From NCBI GenBank assembly GCA_032191485.1, contig JAVDOI010000020.1, positions 5,099,371-5,163,370 on the forward strand: 64,000 nt of DNA. Reading direction: 5' to 3'. The notes beneath the pieces are model-generated. The model was not told where the DNA came from, searched no databases, and saw only the letters and a list, made by a program, of their open reading frames with translations. Both the position numbers and the translations under genes were made by a program. Positions 32,606-43,545 of this stretch are shown here, piece after piece. This DNA is from Leptoclinus maculatus. Taxonomy: Eukaryota; Chordata; Actinopteri; Perciformes; Stichaeidae. Numbering within the stretch: the stretch's first letter is position 1; every line of letters starts with the position of its first letter.

Positions 32606-33775
32606 GGAGGAGCAGGAAGTAGAGACGAGGATTGGAAAACACTGATTGATGATTACTGTAGGGAAAAAAAAGCGGTACTTTTGGGCGTCGGCTTTGCATT
32701 CTAAGAAGAAACTCACATCCTGTAAATCAGACATTTATGCTTCACGTTCACTCATTAGACTAGAAAAAAAGATCACGAGAGGAACTTTTTTAAAAACTCT
32801 CCAGCCTTCAAAAGCACATACAAATGATCCAGAGGAACACTTGTATGAACTCTGTAAAAGCGAATGCCGGCAGGTGGCTGAGTGCCCATCCCTGCTGCAA
32901 CGAACACATACCTTCTAATAATTCAACCTGTCCAAGGTGTATTTCAACTATTGCATTAAACTACCTAGAGACTCACTCATCTATGTTAAATATGAAGACT
33001 GCTGCCTCTTCCCCCTCATATAATGAATCATACAGGGATATGTCACAGGTTGTGGTCTGATACCTCATTTAAATCCTATTTCACTCTCCATATACAGATA
33101 TTAATACAACTACCTGGACTGCAGCTGTGTTTCTCCATTGGGACTATGGTTGTGCTCGACCTAGTGGCGAAAAGACTGAACTACAAGCTGTAGGTCATAT
33201 GGGCAGTTAAGTTCTCAGCATGCAGGAAACACTCAAGGTTCCTTCACTGGGAAGGACTGAGGCATTATCGCAGAATATGCATGTTTCCCATAACGTACGT
33301 CATCATTCAGGTGTAGTTTGGTGTTTCACACTTCGGGACAAGTTTTTTTTTTTCATTGCAAATCAGGGTAAGAGCATCATCTGTATGACAAACAATTTTT
33401 CCAGATTATACTTCATTACACACATACAGGAATGGGAGTACACTTACTAGCCTGTCCTGTTGCTTTCAACCACATCTGTGTCTTTCTCAGCCGATGGAGA
33501 TGGCTGTTGTCTTCACTCGACGTTATCACATGTTAAAACGTGACTGAAGTTCATTACAACTGAGTAAACCATCAACTGAGGAAGACGGGCTAAATGCATT
33601 TAAAAGAGATGAAAAAGTAGAGCTTTAGTTCTTTTTTGTCAAACTATAGTCTTTATTTTTGTTACTCCTGCAGGGGCTTTAACTTTAACCTTAAGACATC
33701 CTGTTGTGTCCCATTTAAAGCCAGTCTTTGTATGTTGTGTATGCTGTAATAAACTGTATTCATGTTAGATTATTA
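32606..33775 (+). other. hspa12b 3' untranslated region
   Basis: About 1.15 kb from the TGA to a polyadenylation signal AATAAA at 33748-33753. No microsatellite and no further open frame of interest. It ends about 220 bases before the 3' end of cct7, which is transcribed from the other strand. Confidence 0.65.
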
Positions 33776-33994
33776 GCCACTGGATCATGTTCATCATGCT
33801 GACCCAACCTCGCTTCTTCTGAACTGTGCAGGTTGAAAAGTGATACAACTAAGCATCATATTTACATTATTCTAATTTCACTTATATTTTACATTAAAAT
33901 AAAAACTCTTGTACCATTTTCCCATCCTCCATCTCCCCTGGTCTCCATCCTCAACCAGATGTTTAAAATAACACACACGTGAACAGTCAACAGT

Positions 33995-34640
33995 ATGATT
34001 TCAGCTGTGAATTTATTGATAACGGTGCAATAAATAGTTTCACACAGCCAAAACAACGAATGGTACGAACGGCTCGACATCCTATCAGTGCTTTACTTCC
34101 CATGTTACACATCAGTTTGTCACATAACACGAAACCAGATTAGAAATGATGTAACAGCTGCTTCAGGTCAGAGAAGAGCAGCGAACTCGGAGGGTACAGG
34201 AGTGCGTTTAGTTCAAAACCTAAGAGGGGACTAGTTCTGTTCTTGTATTTCAATATCATTTCAAAGTAAATTGGCGACACATAGAAAGAAATGTTAAGCT
34301 TTCACTTGGTAAGGTCTGTTTAAGTAAGAAAAACATACAAGTGACAAAAGAAAACACAAGAAACGTCTGCCACCTTTGACCAAGTCTGAAGAATCTGTCT
34401 TGAAATTTCCCCTCTTTTATCCGTTTCACTCTACTTGCCATTTGCAATGTGTCTGACTGTTTACATCACCTAATTTGATCTAGAATTCAAATCCATATGC
34501 AGGTCAAACATGCCGAGCTACATTCAACACCATCTTTGAATCTATGTGTAAATGTAACCTAAACTGTGCCGAAGACAAACTCCTCTATCTGCATTTGGGT
34601 TTTAATGCCAGTTCAAAATGAGGTTCTGCTCGTGCTCCTC
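33995..34640 (-). other. cct7 3' untranslated region
   Basis: Minus-strand 3' UTR of about 0.6 kb, ending just past AATAAA (plus-strand tttatt at about 34013-34018). Between it and the hspa12b poly(A) site only about 220 bases of AT-rich sequence remain. Confidence 0.6.
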
Positions 34641-37600
34641 TTAGTGAGGGTGGGGTCTCCCGCGGCCTCTGCCTCGGCCTCCTCCTGGAGGTCCGTCCAT
34701 GCTGCTGCGCGGGTTCTTGATCGTCTCGTCCACCGACAGGATGAGGCAGGCGGCCTCGGACGCCGCCGTCAGAGCGTTGATCCTCACGATGGACGGCTCC
34801 CACACGCAGGCGGCGAAGTTGTCCGCGATGTCCTCGTTGTTGATATCCACGCCGTACCACATACCGCCCTGCAGGGAGATAACACACGGAAGCACACAAA
34901 TTATATATTTCCCTGCTCCACTTCTAAAAACAGAGTAGGATTAGGTAAAGCGTGTGCGTTTCATCTCCTGACCTGTGCGTGTTTGGCGCGCAGCTTGTTC
35001 AGGATGTTGGTGGCGTCAAAGCCGGCGTTGTCACACAGCTGTCTGGGGATGATCTCCAGGGCCTTGGCGTACACTCCGATCAGCAGCTGCTGTTTCCCGG
35101 GGATGGTCCTGGAATAATCACGCAGGTACTTGGACAGCTCCATCTCGATGGCTCCTCCACCCGCCACAATGGAGTCATTCTGGAAAAGGGTCAAGTACAG
35201 TCGGCTTATTGCCGTCAGTGCGCACAGACAAATCAAACACAGCGGAGGTTCTAGATCGAAATCGAATAGACCTTAGGCTACACGTAATGAGCCTCCATGC
35301 GACGACCGACCTTGATGGCTCTGCGTACGATCATGATGGCGTCGTGCAGAGATCGCTCCGTCTCCTCCGTGAACTGCTCGGCTCCGCCCCTCAGGATGAT
35401 GGTGCACGTCCTCGCCTTCGGACAGCCCTTGAAGAAGTTATACCTGCAGACACAGACGGGACGGGTGTTGAGCCGTCGTAGAGGATCCTTGTGCGCGCAA
35501 TGTTTACATACAATATTTAACACGTCCTTCTTACCTCTCTCCTCCAACCTGGACCTCCTCGAAGAGTTCACACTGTCCCAGGACGTTGTCTGTCAGAGCA
35601 CTCACTGTGGTCTGGATGGAGCCACCGCAGGCCTGAAGGTCACATTACACACAATCAGTCTCGTTCAAGTGAATTTTAACACAAGAAAAAACAGCTGAAA
35701 GCCAGAACTCTGTCTGGGAGGTATTCTAGTCATCCATCTTCATTCTTTAAGTGTAAAAGATGTGATGTATTCAGTGTCTGTGTCCTACCATCATGGTCCT
35801 CTTCAGATCCTCCTCCTGCACCCTGCCAGCACAGAACAGGTCTCTGTCGGCAAAGTACTGGGTGGCCACGTCACCGATGGGCAACTTGGACAGAACCACC
35901 TTGGCTCCTGACTTATGGATCTTATCCAGCTTGTCATACAGGATGCTCCACTCGGCGTCCACAATGGCCTGGTAGTCCTGCAGAAAAGGGGGAAGAGAGT
36001 TAAATTACAGGGAGCGAGGATGAGAGATGAATTTTACAACATGCCCGGGAACTTATTTCCCACCCCGATGCCGTGTTGTGTTCGTCATACCTCCACACAG
36101 TTCACGCGGATCTCAGCGTTGTCCTTCTCGGCCTTCAGCTCCAGCTCCACGTTGAGCAGCGCAATCTTTGGATTGTCGTAGCGTTTCGGCTGCATCTCGA
36201 ACCCGGCGTAGGAGAAGGTCTTCTTGAACGCAACCCCGTCGACCAAATGGGACTCCTGTGAAATTTGAATAAAGAAAGTGTGACGTGGGTGGATTTGGAA
36301 TTTTAAAAAATTGTGTTTTAACACTTTCAGAGGAAAGTTTTTTTTAAGTGGGAGTAAAAGAAACAAACCTCAAGGGCTCCTCCCTGGACCTTCTTGATGC
36401 CAATCATCTTCAGAGACAGCAGCTCGTCCAGAGACATGACAGCGTCCACCACCATTTTGGAGAAGAACTCCTTCTGACCGGCAATTAGCTTGGAGTTCAG
36501 GGCTGTGGCGGCACACTTCTCCAGCAACTGCCTCTGCTCTCTGAGGGGATAGAGGAGGGGACCCAAGGATACAACATTACTCATAGGACAGATCAAACAC
36601 CGTCTGCCATGTAAAGAACTTGTTACGGTGAAAAGCGAGTGCTTACTGCCGGTCGTCCTTCTTCACAGAGACGGCGATCTCCTTGATCTTGGCGACGGCG
36701 AGGTGGGTGGCAGTGCGGAACGCTCTGATGATGGTCTGGGGGTGGAGGCCGTCCTCCACGTACGACTTAAGCTGCTTCAAGAACTCCGCAGCCAGGAGAG
36801 TGACGGAGGTGGTGCCGTCACCGACCTGAGGATGGTAAAACGGGATCAAGAAGATTATGAAAACTTATTGTCGGGGAGAAAATTGAATCCACAACCTTTC
36901 AATTTTCATAAAAAACACATTTCTCACCTCAGCATCCTGGGAGCGAGCGATGTCCACCAGGGTCTTGGCTGCAGGGTGAACCACATCCAGCAGTTTCAGG
37001 ATGGTGGCTCCATCATTGGAGATTGTGGCCTTACCTGAAAAAACACAATCAGTCACACATTTTTCTGGTGAGGGTGAATTCAACCCGTACTCTGTTCCTT
37101 CCATCCGTGGCTACACCTCTCTCCTCACCTCTGCCATCCACCATCAGTTTGTCCATCCCCCTGGGCCCAAGGGTGGTCCTGACCGCCTCGGCGATAACCT
37201 GGAGAAGACAAACCAATGGGTGCATTTAGATTTAGAGCAACACAGGAAAAGAAACACACACAACCAAGAGGAAAGTTTGTATTTTCTGACCTGGCAGGCA
37301 TTGATGTTACTGACGAGCTGGGGAATACCCTGAGACGAGTCTGTCCCTTCCTTCAGCAGGATCACCTGTGCGTTCTAGAGATGGAAAGAGAGGAGAAGGG
37401 GTTAAGAAAAGAGGAAGAGAAAAATACAGTAAATGAAGGAAGGAACATGAGTGAATCAAGTACGCTGAACCCAAAACTGAACGTCGACTAGTTATCAAAA
37501 ATCTGTGAATAATAAGTAATGTAGTTTTCATTTATAACACAATAGCTGTGCAATAGCTCAATGTTACTGTTCATCATGTTTCACTAAAATATTGTGATAA

Positions 37601-38291
37601 TAATAATAATCTGATCATTGTGTCTAAACATTCAGTTGTCCAAATTAAGCAAACAGTAATGAAAAAACTATCCAAATAAATTTCAATACGAGCGTCTTCA
37701 TTGTATTGATCAGTGATTTTGCTCACACTTTCCATATTGATCATACCACTAGAGCTATAAAACTATATACATCACTCTGCTTCAGCACAAACTCAGTCTT
37801 TAAGTCTTATTACTTTACCATTTAAGACTATAACATAAAAAAATTAGAGGCTGTGGCTGGTACTGTAGCTTTAAGGATGCTTTTGTTTCTCATCAGACAT
37901 GCTGCGTGACTGTCAAAAACCGGATGTCTGTTTACAGTCTGCTAACGTTACTGTTCATTGTAGCAGACTATGTGTCATTAAACCTTATTATATGTACAAA
38001 ATACACATCGGTCCTACGCAGCCACTCTTACAAAGAGGCTATCTAGCTAGCATCACCGTTAGCATCGTTGACGCCCATTGATGCTGGTTACCCCTACGAG
38101 GCTAACGGTGATGCGACAAATAAAACGGGTTTAAAAATCATTTTCACAAAAATAATCGCTTCCAAAGAACGCCGAATGGGAATCGTCTAAATCACGAATA
38201 GTCCGGATGCAAATTCCCGCAGACAGACTGAAGGATGGACACGGATTAAACATTTCAGTTTGGGCATGAATGCTAGCTCACTCACCATCAT
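34641..38291 (-). CDS. cct7: T-complex protein 1 subunit eta (CCT7)
   Basis: Twelve coding exons in transcript order: 38291-38286 (ATG ATG), 37374-37291, 37198-37129, 37034-36928, 36825-36647, 36540-36369, 36255-36091, 35977-35789, 35632-35535, 35443-35311, 35179-34973 and 34868-34641. They total 1638 bases, 545 residues (human 543), with all phases consistent. It is one of eight subunits of the cytosolic TRiC/CCT ring that folds actin, tubulin and many WD-repeat proteins using ATP. Visible signatures are ILLKEGTDSSQGIPQLVSNI near the N-terminus, LGPRGMDKL (about 40-48), the nucleotide-binding GDGTTSVTLLAAEF (about 91-104), KMIGIKKVQGGALE, GVAFKKTFSYAGFEMQPKR, ILRGGAEQF and VAGGGAIEMELSKYLRDY. 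The C-terminal tail is the eta-specific GRGRGRGRP repeat followed by HPH. The first coding exon holds only the two Met codons; intron 1 is about 0.9 kb and contains a perfect inverted repeat. Confidence 0.98.
38050..38114. other. Perfect 14-bp inverted repeat in cct7 intron 1
   Basis: 'gcatcaccgttagc' (38050-38063) and 'gctaacggtgatgc' (38101-38114) are exact reverse complements around a 37-base loop. The arms carry the GTTAGC/GCTAAC word that is also frequent at other promoters in this window. Confidence 0.65.
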
Positions 38292-38420
38292 CTTTGCAGT
38301 TCCTTCGAGAAGCTTTCCACCGGCATCCAATCCCACAATGCTTTGCGAATTCAAGAGCTGTTAGGGGTGCGTTCAAGAACGTCATGCAGCGTTTTGTCAA
38401 CCATAATCATTTTCTATTTT
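38292..38420 (-). promoter_or_regulatory. cct7 promoter and short 5' leader
   Basis: The start codons lie close to a likely transcription start. The leader contains 'cacaatgctttgcg' and no TATA box. Placement is inferred from gene structure, not from a specific core-promoter motif. Confidence 0.35.
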
Positions 38421-39480
38421 ATTGATAAACAAGCTTCTCTTGTGCAAATAATGTGAGTATAAATCACTAGTTTGGAGCCCGAAAGTGTTCTCTTGTAGTT
38501 CTTAGTTGTTATCTTGAATACCTATGTTGAATACACTTACTGTAAGTCGCTTTGGATAAAAGCGTCTGCTAAATGACTGTAATGTAAATGTAATGTAATG
38601 TAATGTTCGGTATCTAATTCACAAAGATAAACAAAGTAACAATCATATGAATGTATTGCGTAAAACGTATAAACCAACCAATAAAATGTGACATAAAGTA
38701 AGAAATTATTCAAAATGATTATGAAATCATATATGTTGTATCATTGTTATTTTCATAGTAACTGGGTTTTATAGCATTTTTTAAATTTCATTATAGACAT
38801 TTTTATTTCACAATGCCCCTTTTTAAAAGTCTGTATCAATTTCACTTTTGCCTTTTCCCCAATGATGTCACATTTTATTTCGTAATCTTTCTTTTTATTT
38901 ATTTATTTATATGCTTTACACAGTGTATCTATTTGAAGTTTCTATTTTCTAATGTCTTCTTTATTAATAATCTCCACTTGGAGATACATGACTCCACCTG
39001 CTTGGTCATCATATCCATCCAAATGTTGAGCGAGTTATATCATAGTAGGCAAACTCTCTGAGGGGAATCTGCCTATGGAAAGTTGTCAAAATAAACATGT
39101 TCAGAGCAGACATGCACAGAGTTCATTTGGTATAATTTTCATGTCACCCTCCATTAGCATCCCATATTGAGCATGCAGTCTGGGACTTTGCATACCATGA
39201 TGGATACAAAACAGAACAAACAGCATGTTCTGAAAATTTACATTTCACACAATTACAAGGATCCAGCTGCGCTGTGCATTTGTAGAAGTTGAGATAGTAA
39301 CTTTTAATTCAAATATAGTTGTAAATGATTGGTGCGTTTATGTCTTGGTGCGTACTTATAATGTTTCCCTGAATCTAGAGCTGAAGGAAAGGATCAGGTA
39401 GCTTACTGTGTTTGTGTTTTGATTCTTCCGTATACAGTTTATAGCGTGTAGACTCAGCTGTACACAAAGCAAGTTGGAAA
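38421..39480. other. Spacer between cct7 and the GPCR gene
   Basis: AT-rich, no gene seen. It includes the retroposon tail at 38515-38605 and, at its right edge, the probable 3' end of the GPCR transcript (minus-strand AATAAA near 39495). Confidence 0.5.
38515..38605. repeat. 3' tail of a fish SINE/LINE-type retroposon
   Basis: The phrase 'gtaagtcgctttggataaaa' followed by 'gcgtctgctaaatgactg' and a (TGTAA)n tail ('taatgtaatgtaatg') is a widely distributed 3' end of teleost retroposons. Only the tail is clear; the upstream part is not recognisable. Confidence 0.7.
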
Positions 39481-39945
39481 TAGATTATTTTGTTAATTAA
39501 CTTTTATTGCTTTTCAAAAGAGATCACACAGAAGAAAGACATCATAAACAGAAAAGAAAACAATATAACAGAAAAAACAGGAAGAAGATGAATAAATAAA
39601 TAAAATACATACTAATGCTACTACTACTAATAATAATACACATGTAAGCATTACGCAACACATTTTTTATAATTCACATATAGCAGCAATGTTTGTCCCA
39701 ACGAGCGCCATCATCGCTTATCACAATCAGACTTTAATCATAATGATTACAGCATGAACTACAGTGCAGCCCATCTCAAAGAGTTAAAAAATACCATTTC
39801 AAGTACAAACAAACACAAAGTCAAATGTAACATTTTCAGCTTGAAGCAAGCATCTATAAGCTTAGTTGTTCCCCCTTCTATAAAGCAAAGATCGGAATTA
39901 AATCACTACAAAAAAATGCACTTAACCCTGGTTGTGATATTGAAC

Positions 39946-41472
39946 CTAGGGGTTTTGTGGCATCATGCACGGCAGCCGGCCCAGTCTGTGCAGGTAGAGC
40001 AGAGGCTGCAGGTAGCTGCAGCTGTACACAGCGGCTAAAGCCATGGCCACGTACTGACACATCAGGGTACGGGCTGGAACTCGTCCACCCATGGGCACGG
40101 TGAGGATGGTGGGGAGGTAGTTGAGTGTGAGGACAGCCTGGATGACGGCAATGGTGACGAAGGCTTTCTTCTTCGTGGAATTCATCACCCCTGTTCCACT
40201 CGGCCCGCTCCTTCCAACTTTCTTCCCCTCTTCCTTGCTCCCTCCGTCTTTCATTCTGCTCTGCTCTTTTTTCCCATCCTCCATCTTCCCTACTCCACTC
40301 GACCCCTTTTGGCCAGTCTCTCTCTCCTCCTCCCCTTCCGTCTTCCTCCCCATTGCCCCTCTGTCCCCCGGCGGAGGCCTTTTCAATGCGTTGAGAATAG
40401 ACAGGCTGCAGAAGGTGTCTACGACGAGAACGGGGAGGAAAAGCATGGACAGTATGATGGCAGAGCGCTTAACAAGAGAAATGGAAGTCATGATGATAAA
40501 AATGCACCATAAGACACCCAAACTTCCCCATCTATACCGAGGCGCCTTGAACCTGGAGGAAAGGGAAGGAGGAGGGAATAGAGAGAAGAGAGTCACACAT
40601 GATGCTCCACATCCTCAGGTTGTCATCGTCATATAACACGGGAGAATGACACAGAGTACATTAAAACTACTTTCAGAGGCCGATACACCCGCCAGTCTTT
40701 AGGAATATGATCCCGTGTGTTCACGGCTATTACAACAAGTTGTTACAGTGACGTTATCAACCGCTAATCATCCCCAAAACGACACTAAAAAAAAAAGAAA
40801 AAGGTTGTATGTTCAACCTTGTGTGTGGTTTTACCGTGGATAGTCGAGGGGTCGCACCACAGCCATGTACCGCTCCACACACACCAGACAGAGGAGCAGC
40901 GGCTTCATGACGATCACCATCGAGTTCAGGGAAGCCACCCCGTTCAGCACGTATTTACTCTGCCACAGAAAGTGATTGGCCAAGAACAGAGGCACGGACA
41001 GGTAGAAGGACAGCTGGGTGAGGGCCAGGTGGAGGGGGAAGAAGTCTGCGGTAAGGACGCCGGCAACCTTTGACCTTTAGATTCAGTAAATGATAATAAA
41101 GCTGTTGAAGTGGATGAAGACCAAAACAGAAACAGGAAAAGAAGGTTTTGCGAGAACTGGTATTAACACGTAGGATAAGGCTCTACCTGAATGTCTTATC
41201 AAAATGGTTATTTTGTATTTTCATAAAATTGAAGATACATTACGGCTGTACTTGCTATGACATAACATTACACCAGAATGTGAAGGACATATTGACCTTT
41301 GCCTGAGGATGTGACAGGTGAGCCAGAGGTTTGACGGGACGCCGACGATGAATTCAAAGGAGATCGTGATGAGGAGGATAAGGAAGCCTGCCGAAGGTCC
41401 TCCTGATTCATCATTATAAGGGTCACACTGAGACCAGTAATACTCCGAGGGCGAGAAAGAAGATGCGTTCAT
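39946..41472 (-). CDS. Divergent class A (rhodopsin-like) GPCR, orphan
   Basis: Exons in transcript order: 41472-41297 (the mature exon begins at 41473 after a CTGCAG acceptor, so a 5' non-coding exon exists), 41074-40835 and 40552-39946. They total 1023 bases, 340 residues. The N-terminus carries an N-glycosylation site (Asn2). TM1 is about 29-53 with GVPSN (Asn48 = N1.50). TM2 is about 73-92, TM3 about 105-125 followed by VERYMAVVRPLDYP, TM4 about 147-163 and TM5 about 169-192. Then comes a long Lys/Glu/Gly-rich third loop (about 196-275), TM6 with FVTIAVIQAVLTLNYLP, and TM7 with SYLQPLLYL in place of NPxxY. The ERY-type motif followed by AVVRPL and the general layout resemble P2Y/PAR-type receptors, but no specific ligand family is recognisable. 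Several key positions are missing: no Cys at the top of TM3, almost no second extracellular loop, D2.50 replaced by Gln, no CWxP. The cytoplasmic tail is very short. Confidence 0.75.
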
Positions 41473-42567
41473 ACTGCAGAGGACAAAAGAAATGGTCCAG
41501 GGATCACAGTAAAGCAGCTGGAAAGAACAGTTCAGTGTGAGTGGAGCTCTGAGGGCAGCTGGGTTTGTTCCAACCGTCTGACTCGGTGTTGAGGGTTAAT
41601 TTGGAAAAAGGTTCTGCCTTCAGAAACACCAAACGTGAAAGATTTGCATGAAAATGACGCCCACAGTGTTTCCTACTGTATATGCTGTGAACCCGCTGCA
41701 TACTCTTCATATGTGCGTTTGATCCTCAAGTTCCACTATAAGTACTATTTAGCTCTTTTCCCCCAACTCAAACAGTGGGCAATAAATTAAATCTGTATCT
41801 GTTTTAGTCGTATACTGGAAGAAAACTCTGATCTGCCATTTGGAATGTAGCTATCAAAATACTTTGTTGTGTGCTACAGGACCAAATGACAAACAGGTTA
41901 TGAAATTATTATTAACAAAGTACAGCATTGAAATACCTTTCTTAATGTGATATGTTGGCAAGTAAATGTGCTTTACATAAAACATAAAGAGGCATTGAGA
42001 CATGAAACATGGCAATATAAATAATTTGTATAATTGAAAATAATGTATTTTCTAAAAATAATAACATATAAACAAAGTTAAATAAGTTAAAATTGAAAAA
42101 ACGAGATAAAAGTATGAAAAAAAGCCGTGTAGTTTCAGTTTAGTACAATAAATGAATACACAGCCCCAGATTTAAAAGTGTTGACGAGGACTCCTGAACG
42201 CAGCTTTGGTGACGTCACGCAGCGGTGCTGAATACAGGCCTCTGATTGGCTTGCGATTTGTGAGAAACAGCCTGAAGTGTGCTCGATCTAGATTCAGCGT
42301 GCACTGCATGGGCGGAGCTCTAGTTCTGCTATATACTCAATAGTGCAGACTCCACCCGTGCAGATACTTTCAACAATAAAACACGCGCTCGTACTCCTTC
42401 ACCAAGAACTCGCGCGGAGTTTAGATATACAACACATATCTGTGGCGGGAGATGTCGAACGGTGGGAGCTGGAGACGTTGTTTTGGTCTTAAATTGTGCC
42501 AAAAATAAAGTAACGTAGCATAGAGTTGTGGCATTAAACGGGGTTCACCGCGGACCACAACGCAAAG
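41473..42567. promoter_or_regulatory. Divergent spacer and promoters of GPCR (-) and kelch gene (+)
   Basis: Start codons of the two genes are 1.1 kb apart and point away from each other. The left 450 bases probably include the GPCR 5' non-coding exon and intron. Around 42220-42420 the sequence becomes GC-rich with 'gacgtcacg' (CRE-like, about 42213), inverted CCAAT words ('gattggc'), 'gggcggagc' (about 42311) and a possible TATA-like 'gctatatactc' (about 42329), which suits the kelch gene promoter. The middle (41900-42150) is AT-rich. Confidence 0.45.
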
Positions 42568-43502
42568 ATGGGAGACTTCGGAGTATATGCGGTTTTTGGA
42601 GTAAACGGTCCGCCTCAAAGGCTGCTGAGGTAACTATAATAAACGATAACTTTTAATTGTTATGTTATCTGTTATTAATGAGTAATGTACCATCTCTAGC
42701 CGTTTTTATGCATTGCAAGACACCCATATTTCTGTAATTCTTTTCCCGTGTCAGTGCTGAAGGTTCGTGCAGGGTGTCTGTTGCAGTTCCCCCGAGTGTC
42801 CGCCAGGTGGTGCTGTTCAGCAGCGGGCCGTGGGGAGAGCGGATCTGCGTCAACGCAGAGCTCAACGACGCGGACCGTGTCCCCATCACGATCGGGAAAC
42901 TGACTCCATATAACAAGTAGGTCCACTGACTACTAAAACACTAAAAGTTGACTGTGTTGTGATATTTCTGGGTCTCCCGTGCATCTACTGTCATCTAAAT
43001 GATGATTTACCGGGACGTCTCGTGCCCTGCAGGTGTCTGTCATGGGAGCAGTGGGAAGAGGAGACCTGGACAGACGGCGTCACGCTGAGCGTCACTCTGG
43101 AGGGAGGAAACCTGGTAAACATCGAACAAACACTAAGACTCAGTCTAATAAGTGGGGATGTTGTTGTACCAGCTAATAGCCAAGCCACGAGACAATAAGT
43201 ATGGAAATATAACACAGTAATCCTCTGCAATAAGTCATATACATATATATTTTGTGGTCTTTAATCAAAGCAATTTGGGGTAAAATTACATTATTTATGT
43301 ATCATTGTAGACAAATTTGTGTCTAGATTATTAAATCTATAAGTATGTTCCTGCACAATGATTCAGTTATGGATAATATTATATATATATATATATATAA
43401 AATGGATAAATGTATTCCCCCTCAGGTAAAAGCAGATTGGTCAAAGCCAGAGCTCCTGTCTGTGAAGGAATACACACCAAAGGTAATCAGTGTGAATGAT
43501 TT

Positions 43503-43545
<43 letters not shown>

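Noticed and set aside
34566..36261. Plus-strand open frames of up to 183 codons
   Set aside because: They are antisense shadows of the cct7 exons, GC-rich because of codon bias on the minus strand.
40121..40636. Plus-strand open frame of 171 codons
   Set aside because: It is the antisense of the last GPCR exon, whose Lys/Glu/Gly-rich loop gives Ser/Pro/Leu-rich translation on the other strand.
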